A DNA stretch of 64,000 nucleotides, from assembly GCF_000524195.1 (NCBI RefSeq), contig NW_020170416.1, forward strand, positions 570,250 through 634,249, read 5' to 3'. Numbering within the stretch: position 1 is the stretch's first letter; each line of letters opens with the position of its first letter. The stretch is from Echinococcus granulosus (Eukaryota; Platyhelminthes; Cestoda; Cyclophyllidea; Taeniidae). The notes beneath the pieces were generated by a model. The model was not told the origin of the DNA. It saw nothing but the letters and a program-made list of their open reading frames with translations, and did not search any database. The position numbers and the translations under genes are program-made. Shown piece after piece: positions 47,477-59,300 of this stretch.

Positions 47477-49814
47477 ATGAGTAGAGAGTGTGGTCACCAA
47501 CACGAAATCTACTCGGACATGACCGAGGAATGGATGTTCCTGGGATCGGTGGACATTGAGAAACTGACGATGTTCCTCCTCCTCCTTCTCGATCTGGCCA
47601 TTCTGAGTGTATTCACGGCCATGATTATCCACATTGTGCTCACCATGAAGTATCCCTACAGTCAACGCTACAGGGGCGAGAAGGCGTACATGCGCACAGG
47701 CGAGTATCTCTTCACGGGTGAGTATTTCGGTGATGATGGCGAGAAGAATAGCCAACTGTCGATGAGCACGTATACCCTTCGTATCAAGTCCGTACTGTTC
47801 AGGGGTACTGTGAGGCTCTGGGTGTATTGCTCACGAAGTTGGGAGCTTACATAAAAGCAAGGCTCCGAAATGGTTCATCTCTATGTGAATGATATGATAT
47901 GGTGACAATGTACTCCTAACTAGGAGTGCACCTCCTCCTATGATTAGTAGACCATTTTACACATCTGGAGAATTATTTCCTACCCACTCTTAAACTGCTT
48001 TTTGTCTACAGGAAAATCGCGGAAGGCTTTCAAGATCCTCCAATTCTTCCCACGTGAGTAAAGTGATCGCCCCAGTATAAATCCCCCTTTTTGACCTTAA
48101 AAATGCCATTTACAAGTAATGTGGGGGTGATACACTGGCGTCTTACTGTTCCTGCAATTTTTTTCCTTTCCCCCAATTCATTGAAGGTACCGAAACTGTT
48201 TGTTTGAAGAGCGGTATGGGATCGAAACTAACCAATCAAATTGCTGCATTGTAGGTCATTTCAAAAGCCTGGAAGGTAAGGCCCTAAAGTACCCAAAGTT
48301 GCTCCTTTTCATTAAAAACCTTCCTATTTAAAAATAAAAGACAGGTTTTGATGATCACTAACATTGCGTAAATTCTCCACTTGCTGCTGAAGAGCCTTTA
48401 AGTACAAGTAGGATCATGTCGTTCTGTTGATTTCTCGCCTACTCCCCCCCCTCCTTCTTTACCTTCGGTTCCTTTTTTCGCGACTTATTAAGAAAAGTTG
48501 ATAAATCAAAATCTATAAAGAGATTTCTTTTTGACACGTTTAGGCTTGTTTTTAAGTAAATTTCGGGTAATTTAATTGCGAAAGAAAAAAATATTCTTCT
48601 CTTACTTTATAGAAGAGATCAGTGAAATTCCCTTCCATGAGCCAGGTTAGCTTTTGGTCTTGTTTTATGGTTTGTTTTGCGTATTTAACCAGTCTGTTTC
48701 TTACCTTGGGTTACATAATTAAACACACTCGGAACTGGCGTCACATATATGTGACATGCAAATCCTGCCAAGCTTATGAAAGATGTAGCTACTCTACATC
48801 CACTGCCATTTAGACCGGTTAAAATGAATTTTAAATGGAAAAGTGTTTTTAAATCGAGTGACGTAAATTTTAGCCTACTTTCCGACTTTCCTCAGAGGTA
48901 GATCCTAGTGGCGGCAGAATTATGGAACAGTGCGGTTCTGTAGCGCCCCGAGTCTTTTCTGAAATCGAAAGACCACATAATACTTGGGTGAGGAGTGTCC
49001 TGCCGACATATAGAAGAGTATAGGAAGCCAATGACATGGCCTTGGGGCTCTGTAACCCACCGCGAAAGCAAAAAGGCAGTTACAAAACTAATTGGAGTTT
49101 TGGATTCCTGTTCCATATTGCCACTTCTTAATTAAATTATTTCCTTTTTGTTTTTTTTAAGTCAAAGACATCATTGAGGAACCAATCGGTAGGCTTATCT
49201 TATGCTCTGTGTTACCTTATATTCTAAACCCTTGATCCCACTGAAACCCACCTGAAGTTTAACTGTTTGGCAAGAGCTACGGATATTAGGTAATTCCTCC
49301 TTGGTTTATTTTTTGAGCCACCTCCTAGAGTTAGAGCATCAAAAAAAGCCAAAGCACCGTACAACGAAAACAAAGGGGAGGCGAACCACACCGAGAATGT
49401 CGCCGTTACAAAGGTTATTCCGAACTAGTGCGAAGATGTCCTCCATAAGGAAGCCGCCGACGCCGTCACCCGCCAAGGCAACACCGAAACATCGTCTATT
49501 GAGAGAAAAAACTTGTACGATCATAGGAAGCCTTACCTGTCCACTGTTAAGCTTGCAAGTTTTTTTGTGACTCCAATGCTCTTTCAAGTGGTTATTCCAA
49601 AAGAAATTTTAGAAGTGGCAAATGATCAACTGGCTATTTATGTGACTTTTGCTAGAACAAAAATTTCAACTAAGTAATCTAAAGGATCGTTTGATTTTCA
49701 GACAACAGGATGTTCTTCCCACTGATCGAACCTAAACGGATAGAGAAGGTCAACGTTGAAAAGGCAGTGAAATCGAGAAAACCCAAGTCGAAGAAACGTA
49801 GATTGCGGGCTTAA
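47477..49814 (+). CDS. Novel microexon gene encoding a single-span membrane protein
   Basis: I do not recognise this protein. Exon 1 (47477-47717, 80 codons) encodes a short N-terminus and a strong membrane helix with flank, KLTMFLLLLLDLAILSVFTA and MIIHIVLTMKYP. It ends at a G|GTGAGT donor in phase 1. Then come five short exons, each starting and ending in phase 1: 48012-48053 (42 nt, KSRKAFKILQFFP), 48255-48275 (21 nt, HFKSLE), 48613-48645 (33 nt, EISEIPFHEP), 49162-49188 (27 nt, KDIIEEPI) and 49275-49289 (15 nt, LRIL). A longer basic exon from 49329 (HQKKPKHRTTKTKGRR) follows a 39-bp intron. The last exon (49702-49814) ends KSRKPKSKKRRLRA and TAA, with AATAAA 15 bases later. The donor of the 49329 exon is unresolved; phase-1 candidates are at 49430 and about 49513. 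Symmetric microexons recall flatworm MEG genes, but those usually encode secreted proteins, whereas this looks like a signal anchor or single-pass protein with a basic tail. Confidence 0.7.
48740..48755. repeat. Palindrome GTCACATATATGTGAC
   Basis: Identical to the 16-base core at 7018-7033. It lies in an intron of the microexon gene. Confidence 0.85.
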
Positions 49815-51375
49815 AGAAGATACTGCTGAATAAATTTTTTTACAGGGGTAAATTTAATTTGCCTTCTTTGAGAAGAATAAATGTGGATGCGGGACTTGTA
49901 GATAAAGTATATAAAACGGTTTTGGCTATTTAACCCATTTTGACCATGACCTGGTACAAACTGAATTGTCAACCTACGCATACAATTTTGAAACCAGTGA
50001 ATTGTCAACAGACGTAGTGTTTCAAATAATGGCAATATCTTCCAGTTGAAGCTAGGATAGAAAATCCACTTTTTGGCTTGGAAGCTGCACAAACATTGCT
50101 ATGCAGAGTGTAAAAAAACTAGGGAAAACGAAAGCACCCCAACTGTTGGACGCGAAATTGGTGAATTTTCTGTTGCACGTAAATCCTTCTTCCCCCGATC
50201 TCTTTTGCTGGCAACCATAGCGACGATGGAGAAGGAAACAAAGCGCCCGCGCATGTATGGGCAAGAGCACATGAAGTGTGAATGTACGTTACCATGACTG
50301 CCATAGCCCATTAAAATTGCTGCTGAAATAGCTCCGTTATCACCGTTCCGTAGTTGGTAGGCGCGTCGAACGAGGAAATTACGGAAGGTGAAAGGTTTAA
50401 GGTTTGCTGTTTATCACCTTTTTGCCCTTTTTCTTTATTTTTGGGATATCCCCAAAATTCCCTTTATTTTCACAATGGTCAAAATTCTTAATGGTAGAAG
50501 GCTAAAATCCTACGGAAATTATCTAAAAATTCAGTAGGCAGGTCCTGCACGATCTTTTATCGAAGCTGGTTCATTCATAGAAGGGGTTACTATTTCATCG
50601 TTAATTGTGATGGTCCATCTTGAGTCGACCACAAGTTGTAACAACCAGAAAAATCCTAAAAAACTTAGACCTATCTAAGGAATCAAGAAAAGTAAATGAT
50701 ATTTTGACGTGTTTTTAATTGAGCTTAAGCAAAAAGCCTGACCGCCTCTTACTTCTACAAGTTTATTATTTTCTTTTATTAGAAGGGCATTTCTCGACCA
50801 CAAGGACGTCTTTTGGCACCAAACATTTCCTTTTTATAGCTGTAAAGAGACACCAGTTCCTCTAAGGTATTTATCATGGCCACCCACCTGTACTCAATTA
50901 AAGACCGGCGTTAAAAATTGCAGCAGGAAATTTCTTAGCCGTGACATTGAAATCATTCTAAGTGTAGTTGATGTTTAATCAAGTAAAAGCAAAAAAAATA
51001 CAACCAGTGCATTTGATGACATTCTGCTTTGAGACTACAGTGGTCCTTTACATGACTATTTGAGCAAAGAATACATCTTTCTTTTCTTCAAAAATGTCAC
51101 CAAGGCCAATTTTGAACAGACGCTGAAGCCTAAGCTAAGCACCTTACATTTGTTACTTTAGATCTAAATATAATTTCTTTTAATGAAATACCTGCAAATT
51201 TAAACCAGAGATTTTACTGAAGAAAAATGCAATACTGTTAAAGATCAGTACGAAATTTAGTTAGGTTAATTGTAGTCGTTTTTATATCAAACAGGACTAA
51301 CAAAAACTTCTATAACGGGGTTGTACTTTCTTGTTCATGCGTGCAAAGCGACATAAAAGATCGTTTGCATTCAGA
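49815..51375. other. Intergenic, upstream of polycystin-2
   Basis: AT-rich sequence with no supported exon. The PKD2 promoter is expected in the right part. A TTCAG immediately before the PKD2 ATG (51374) could be a 3' splice site for a 5' non-coding exon. Confidence 0.5.
49829..49834 (+). terminator. AATAAA polyadenylation signal of the microexon gene
   Basis: AATAAA 15 bases after the TAA at 49814, followed by a T-rich stretch. It supports the call that the exon ending at 49814 is terminal. Confidence 0.6.
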
Positions 51376-54300
51376 ATGACTGCGAACCCGGGTTACGAAA
51401 GCGATCATCTCGGCAATGAACAGGAAGCAGAGGCCGTCTTCCTCGACAACACACATTACAACTTCGAGGATAAGCAGTTGGGCTACGGAGACGCTGACAC
51501 TCACGGCTGTTGGCACCGGTTTTGCGGCTTCATGAGAAGCAAGTTTACCTGATTGGAGGGGGGGGGGGGGAGGTATTTACTTTGCTACTGAATAATCATG
51601 ACTAGCATCGTTTTATGCTATAGAATTCTGGGCCACTCGTATAACAGAGGATACGAGGTCGGACCGCGAGCTATTCATCAAAACAACACTTCGTGAACTG
51701 CTCATCTACATCTTTTTTGTGATCACACTCGTTACAAGTGAGTAACAGTGGTATTGTTCTCTTATATGTGCCACTATATTCGTAAGGCTTTTGAACATCC
51801 AACTGGCCAGCTATCAAGGTGGTGCTCTAAATCCATGGTCAAGTTACATGTGCTCCTCCAGACACACACAAACAACTACTTATAGATGCGTGTGATTCGT
51901 AACGACTTTGGAAATATAATCACTAAAGAGAACTAAGTATAACTTTTGGATAGATCTGCAGGAAGGCTCGAGATTTAGAAATCGAGATGATCCAGGTGGA
52001 CTTCCATGGCATCAATCGGGTATGTGAACATGAAGGTGATGATGAAGACCTGCACAGCATCATTCTTTGCGTTAAATATACTCTGCATTCTTTAGAAAAG
52101 TCACCATCTACCTGCCCTAAATAGCCAAACCACCCAGTAGATTGGTTTCAAAATCACTCCCAGTACTGAAGAGGAATAGGGAATTTCCATGACATAATAA
52201 TCCAACTTTTGTCTCTTTTCTTTTAACAATCTTGGCTTTAGTCGCTTTTGGGATGCTTGACTCAAAAGCCTTCTACATGACCGAGGCGGTGAGAGATGTG
52301 CTGATGAATACCCCGGTTGAGGACAGTGACCTTACCCTGGCCTCCGTCAACTCCATCGACGACTACTGGGATGTGCGTTATGCTTGTGGTATTGTCACAT
52401 TGACAAAAATATTTGCCTTATGAAGTCAATGAGAGAGTGGAGGTTTAAGAACTTTATTTTTAGGTCTTTTAAATCTAGACTCGCTTGATGTGGCTCCACT
52501 CACCCACTTTAAACGTGTCAATCCTTTCGCCTACCGCATAGGTACTAAAGGGTCCATTGATCCACACCCTTTACGACAACCAGTGGTACAACAGCAAACT
52601 GATCAGTGGAAATGATACCTACTACTTGGGTTACGAATCGGTGAGACTGGGACTAATACGAATTCGCCAGGTGCGTGTGACTAACCACTCCTGCAGCATT
52701 CCGGAGGACTTTGCCCAACAAATTACCTCTTGTTATGGCATCTACTCTGACGCCATTGAGGATAGATCAACCTACGGGCCGGGCAATTCGACTGCGTGAG
52801 TTAAATGGCTGCTCAAGTCACGCCGTTGGGGAAGCTACCTTAGACTAGTTGGACCGTACCGTAAACTCGATCCGAGCCTATTCTGAAGTTGTAAAAAGGG
52901 ACTGTGCTATGGCGGAGAGTGTATTAATGACGAAGAGAAGGGCTAGGGGGCTAGTGGAAAGGCTTGAAAGTTCCACCACCTAAAGGAAGTACAAAGGCGA
53001 AGCCTTAAGTTGTCGCGTAACTAACACATAGAGTTAAACAAACCAACAAAGTGGTAGCTTTGGGACTCGAGTAACATTACTGCCTCGAAAGTAGCTAAAA
53101 TATCATCTGTTTTAAGATGGGTCTACACCTCGGGGGACGAGTTAAAAATGGGCATTCATTTCGGCACGGTGGCGGTGTACGGCGGCGGTGGGTACTACCT
53201 GGATCTGCCGCAGGATGAAAACATGACCTTGGAGAGTGTGACGGAGTTGTTCCAAAACCTCTGGGTTGACAGAGGCACTAGCGCCATCTTCCTCCACTTC
53301 ACTGTCTACAACTCCAACGCCAATCTCTTCTGTGTTGTCTCGTAAGTTACGAACACAACTTGGACGTTTTACTGACGATAAAGACGAACTGTCACTAGCA
53401 TTGACAGGATCCTTGGTGGAGCGGTTTTAGCAGCTTGAATCAAGCTATAATTCAACTGCTATAGTTATAGCCATGCTTGGATAACCAGTCGTCCCTCCTT
53501 AAGATCTGTTGAGTTTGATTATCATCACTTATTGCAATCACGTTGGAGTTGACCATAATTATAATTGTGTTGGGCTAATTTTAAAGAAAATCTATTAGTA
53601 GCTTTGACTTTTCACCATTTGAGGTTAAAGGCTTGCTACATGAGCAGATAAAGAGAAAGTGTAGATCAGAAATTTAGGGAGGTAAAAACTAGCTGCAATG
53701 CATTGTCAACTGCGCGAACTCCAATCTTATTTTGCTTGTAATATTACGCTCGAAAATGTAGCACTTTGAACCCTCCCAGAAGTTCAAATAAGGCATTTTG
53801 CAGTTAGGAAGATTGTGATTAGCATACAGAGGGACTAAGAAAGTAAGAGCGTGGTGAAGAGTAATACTACCGGGAGTAAATATGATCTGCGGAACTAGAT
53901 AGGTCCATACAATTACATGCCAAGCGTAACGCTATATCGAAACGCTGTGGCGAAATGTGAGATTATTCTTTAAACTAAAACTTGGTCGCATTAGGGTTGA
54001 ATACTAATTCCTGTCAAAAGAACAATCATAAGAGACGAGGATTACAAACTGCTTTGTAGTTATATATTTATGTGAATAAAATGGAAAATTTTCCCACAAA
54101 TTCAAGTTATGATAGAGTGTTCCAGTTCTCTAACTTACTAGTAAAATAGGGGAGAAGAGAGGGGGCAACTTAATTTTTTAATAACAATTTCCTATGGCAA
54201 AACGATAAGAGTACTGACATCTTTTCTACGCAGTTTAAGATGGGACTGCCAGAATGCAAGGTGATTAAAATTTGCCTACAAACTCGCTTTATTTATAGAC

Positions 54301-57300
54301 CCATCAACTTCTCTGAGTCTAGCCCTAAAATTTTCGACTTGTTTGTAGCAAAAATTAACCCTATGTATAATTGTTTAAAACCTAATTAAAATGAACAAGT
54401 ATGCAAAAGTAGAAGTGGCAGGGATTTTAGAACTGGTGAAATCAACCATATATTATGCGCCGTCATCCTGCATAAAACACAACCTCTTTTAAAGCAGACA
54501 GTAAAAATTTAAGTCACAAAACAGCCTGAAAATAAGAAACGCGATTGTCGCTAATTGCAGTCTATTTTCCAATTTTTTAAATTATCTTAAGGCCAAAGCC
54601 TACTTTCCATTCAATTCATCGCAAGAGGCAGTTACCATGGTATCAAAAAATGGAACAATAACAGGAATAGTACAGCTCGGTTGACGAAAACTTGCAATAT
54701 AGAATAATGCTTTCAAGTTACCAAAATTCCAAGGATGATTTTTTATGCAGGTTTAGATGAAGCAGGTAACTGGAAAATAATCCTCTTTGTTATTCAGACT
54801 CGTAGCAGAACTGCCTCCGACCGGGGGGATCCTAATTGGCAGTGAATTTCGAACAGTAAAACTGTTGCGCTACGTTCGGACGCAGGATTATGTTGTGTTG
54901 ATGTTTGAGTGCTTCTTCCTCCTCTTCGTTGTCTACTACGTAGCTGAGGAGGTTATTGAGGTAGGTCCGAGACGGGAGTCGACACTTACAGAAATGCCCC
55001 CTGAGCCCGCTTTACGGTGTACTCATTAATCCCACGCATTTCACAAATCCATATAAATCACAAAAAATCGTTTCCATTGGTTTATGGCAAACCTGTATGG
55101 AGATTTTTAGTCACTATATAAATTAGCAAATCTGGAATACCTACAAGGCTTCATTTTTTCACTTAATAACATCACTTCTACAAAAATCGACTTCTTTTGG
55201 AAGCTTGTATAACGTATAAGGTACCCTCTTTTAGCTCATCTTTCCCCTTCCAAAGCTTTCATCTGTCAATGTCCGAATTACTACTCCCCTGATCATGTGG
55301 TCGGAACCACAGCAAAAAAATTTGTGAGATACTTCCTCAACACAAAGCTGTTATACTTGTCCACAGGTGTTCAACCTTGGCTACAAGTACTTTACAAAAT
55401 TCTGGAACATTCTGGATGTTCTTGTTGTGGTACTGTCCTGCATCTGCGCGGGATTCAACATCTACCGCACGGTGAGGGTGAAAGCCACGTTAAGTAGTCT
55501 TCTGGCCAACCCCAACGAGTACTCCAATTTCGAGCGGCTGAGCTACTGGGAGATGCAATTCAATTACGCCGTTGGCATACTCGTCTTCCTGGTGTGGATT
55601 AAGGTACCTTATCCCCTTTCTCCCTCTCTCTCTTTCTACAAAGCACGCTGACATTGCGCGCATATCAACGTTTGCCATGTGCCTTCAAAGTGTCATTATA
55701 ATGACCACAAGGAGTTGTACGTTCTTCCTGAAAGAAATCCACGATCCAAAGAAATGCCGAGCAGTATAAAAAAGCAAAGGAATTAGACTCCATTCAATGA
55801 CACACACCTAAGGCAAATGTTCAGCTAGTTAATAAACACTCTGACTCCTTTCACAGATTTTCAAGTACGTCAGCTTCAACAAGACTATGAACCAGCTGAA
55901 CTTGACCCTGGCAAACTGCGCAAAGGATATTGCCGGTTTCGGGGTGATGTTCTTCATTGTCTTCTTCGCGTTCGCCCAACTAGGCTACCTGGCTTTCGGG
56001 ACACAGGTCTCCGACTTCAGCACATTCGCAACCTCCCTGTAAATTTGTTACCGGTTAACTGAAAATGAAGAATAAGAATTATAAAATCATGATTATAAGT
56101 CGCATGACTGGTGGAATAAGTGAGCATTCCATAAAGACGCAATAACTTGACGCAATTCCTTCCAACCATGTCTGTTTTAGCATGACTCTCTTCCGCATCA
56201 TTTTGGGCGACTTCGATTTCCAGGCTCTACACGACGCGCAAAGCTTCTTCGGTCCACTCTACTTCCTCGTTTACATCTTCTTTGTCTTCTTCGTCCTCAT
56301 CAACATGTTCATTGCCATCATTAATGACACCTATCTGGAGGTGAAATCGAATTTGTTGAACCAGCCCAGCGAGTTCCAAATGAAGTCATTTTTTAAACAA
56401 GTAGGTTTACCGAATTCGAGGTCAAAACTCTGCTGTTAGAGGTGAAGGAAACCAAAATAGGCAAACGAGGTGTGGGTGAATGAATGAAAAGATTATAAAA
56501 AAAGGTTGCATCTAAGGTGAGTGGTTCCCAGATCTTGGATAAGTGGATTAATTAAAAAGAGATAATTGGATCCGGGATGGATGCACCCTGGATGAATGGA
56601 TGGATGGATATAGAATGGATGGGTGCAGGATGGATGGATGGATGAATGGATACAGGATAGATGGATAGTGACATATAATCTGCTATCTTGTCTGAGGAAT
56701 AGAATAAATTGAGAATTACATTTGTGCTACACCATGAGTTTGTATTACAGCGCCTTAAGGATATGCGTAACAAGATGAAACAAAAGAAGAGTCAACTTCA
56801 AGAGATCCAAGACGCAATCGACGCTGTAGCTACCGAGGAGAACGATATGTCTATTGATGATCTGAAAGCTGAAATGAAGTATGTTGTGACCATATTTCTC
56901 CTCCTAATCAAACAAATTAAATGGTATAAAATCAATACATAAGTAGTCAGTAGAAAAAGTAGCATAGATATTTGTACCAAAAAATCACCCTCCTGTATAC
57001 TAATGATAAATATTTTAAGCAAGAAGTTCCTTGTAAAACATAAATTAGATTAATCTTTCTTTAGCGGAGAAGCTAGTGGAGCTGCATTGGATGAGATTTT
57101 ACGAAAAGTGGACACAAACAATGACATGAAGTTGGATACAAATGAGCGCAGGGCACTGCGTGAAACCCTGGAGAATAAAAAGGTAAATCAGCCAGACATT
57201 AGATAATTTCAAGAAGAGCACAGAAGTCTGTATTTTATGTAATGCTAGGGAAGGAAATGTCATTAAAATTTATAGGAAGGTTAATATAAGCAAGTTTTAC

Positions 57301-59300
57301 GAAAGAAATAATATATTGAGCATTTCGTACGCCGAAGGGAATTAAGTAGTATCAACATCTTGAAGCACAACGCGTTGATTAATTGAAAGCTACAGGATTG
57401 ATCGGCAAATTAATATGAACCAGTTTCCATCTCATCACTAATAGTAGGGACATCTTTTAAAACTTACCAAATCGCCGAAATGTTGAAGATGATGTACTAG
57501 GTAACGTGTTACTCTGGTGAGAAAAGGGATACTGAATTCCAAAACCAAAACAGCCCACCATATAGCCGAAAGGTACGTTTGCACCTATTTCTTTCCTCCT
57601 TCCCTTTCTGGTCGTCATTTTAGATGAGTCTGATGCAGGAGATGTTCAACTTCCAAGAGGCCGAAATTGGGCATTCGTACGATCAATTCTCCAAGCTGTT
57701 GACCACCCGGGTGGCGAGCAAGGAGGACATGGATCGGGCGTACATGCGTCTCATTCGACTGGAAAACTGCATCAAAAATGTCACCGAACGTCTGCATTCA
57801 ATAGTGCGGAAGTTAAAGCAAAGTGAGGAGGTGAAAAATAAACGCACTGAGCAGATGCAAAACCTACTGGAAAATTTAGTCTCGGTGAGTGGGACTGCTA
57901 ATAATGCTCGAAATTTCCTTCATGGTGAAGTTTTAGCACGAAACTAAGGGAAGGGCCTCCTCTGTGGGTTGCGTGATACCCAGTTTTGTACGGTTGCTTC
58001 AAATGACGTCTGGTACAACTTCTTCCAGTTTATGTGACGCCCTGTGCTGTATGTGTCTGGATATAGGTTCGCGCTGGTCGGTGGTTTATTCCTATTACCA
58101 ATCATTTAATTATCGAGATTATTTAGTTTGGGATGTAGATTTGCAGTGCTCAGGAGTCGCTGGACCAGTGACCCTCTCACGACACAAAGACTGATTTTGA
58201 GAGGCCAGACGCCAGCTCACTTGATTATTGCGGTAATTACCACTCAAACTGCCCATAAATCTAGACATAGTTAAATTTATTCTTAGTAATTATGAATTAG
58301 CCATACCAGAGGTGGGTTGTATCTGATCAATACAAGTTCATCCACCCATTAATTTACCATTCTTGTATTCATCCATCCATCTGTCCATCTATTTATCAAT
58401 TCTGCATCCATTCATCCATCCATCCTATATCCATCATCCAACCCATTCCTCCGTCCATCCATCCATCCATCCTGTATCCATCTTTCCTTTTACCTTTCCA
58501 TTCACCCCTATCCATCTCCATCAGTCCGTTGTTAGTTTATTGGGTGTCTAGGGCCTCCCAGAAAGCAATTTCTCCCAGTCGCTTGGGCTAAGTTCTGTCG
58601 AATTCTTCTTTTATCCGGACTTCTTACCTCTCTCACTTCTTCCGAATGGCTAAGTATTGTTGTATTAGTAGTCTTATCGTATAAATGCACCCATTCTTTC
58701 CTGCTAATTGCAAGATTTTGCATCCTGAGGTAAGAGCAATACCCTTTAAGCATGTAGAGAATTTTGATGAATGAAGTTTGGTAGTGTATGTACTTAGAGG
58801 TGCAACTGATAGACACAAGGAAAGTCCTCTCATTATCAGTAGGGCTAAAGTTTATATAACATTCCAAAAAATTGTCTCATTCTTCCCTCCACCCCCCTGT
58901 GGACTGTTTTAAGGCTATTCATGCACCACCACCGCCACCACTGTCAGCAAAACCAAGCTTTGACCACCAGAGCAGTGTGGATGCTACTGAAATGTCCTCA
59001 GTAGCGCCTACACCAATGGAAGGGGTTAGGAAGAGACCCGACAGGAACCTCTCATTCAAAGGCCTGACGAAATTTGTGAGTCTTGCTATTACAAAGGCTA
59101 GATATTTTGGAAGTTCACGAGGCGCTAGGAGGCAGAAATAAAAGCAAGACTTTGTAATTTCTTATTTTTAAACTAGTGGGAAAATTTTAGGTTCAATTTG
59201 CTCACTTTGATTATATTCAAACAGTTCGCCTCATGTTAATTTTGGGGTTTTTCAGCAAATTTTGCTCTTCTTTTTTAAGGGCAGAAAGCGCGAAGAGTGA
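51376..59300 (+). CDS. PKD2: Polycystin-2 (PKD2/TRPP) cation channel
   Basis: A six-helix TRP-family channel, found in cilia and ER membranes in animals. Fourteen exons (51376-51538, 51624-51737, 52242-52372, 52542-52795, 53117-53341, 54798-54960, 55367-55603, 55857-56038, 56181-56400, 56751-56878, 57065-57182, 57624-57884, 58914-59075, 59280-59300) give 792 residues in unbroken phase. [17 protein letters not shown] opens the core. The extracellular TOP domain has paired Cys187/Cys200 ([19 protein letters not shown]) and [18 protein letters not shown]. The pore has [10 protein letters not shown] with the LGD filter near residues 498-500, then [20 protein letters not shown]. One EF-hand ([12 protein letters not shown], about 622-633) and a coiled coil follow, as in human PKD2. 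The N-terminus is far shorter than the human one (about 90 versus over 200 residues before the core). Intron 1 needs a GC donor (GAGAA|GCAAGT at 51539). The start could be 39 bases upstream (ATG at 51337). An alternative end by intron read-through stops at 59141. Confidence 0.96.
52984..53052 (+). repeat. Dispersed repeat, copy 3
   Basis: Plus-strand copy reading GGAAGTACAAAGGCGAAGCC and, further on, GAGTTAAACAAACCAAC. Upstream sequence from about 52860 (GCTATGGCGGAGAGTGT and following) also matches the upstream flank of copy 1. It lies in PKD2 intron 4. Confidence 0.6.
56575..56670. repeat. GGAT microsatellite in PKD2 intron 9
   Basis: Imperfect GGATGGATGGAT units with ATGAATGG and ATACAGGAT variants. 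Confidence 0.9.
58335..58520. repeat. ATCC microsatellite in PKD2 intron 12
   Basis: Imperfect ATCCATCC units with CTGTATCC variants over nearly 190 bp. It is the reverse-complement class of the array in intron 9 of the same gene. Confidence 0.9.

Noticed and set aside
47718..47854. Read-through extension of microexon-gene exon 1 to 125 codons
   Set aside because: A consensus GTGAGT donor at 47718 and the phase match to five downstream exons argue for splicing. The extension shows no conserved features, though it could be an unspliced short form.
51542..51547. GT donor (AA|GTTTAC) for PKD2 exon 1
   Set aside because: It leaves phase 2, whereas the next exon (FWATRITED) needs phase 1. The GC site three bases upstream gives the right phase.
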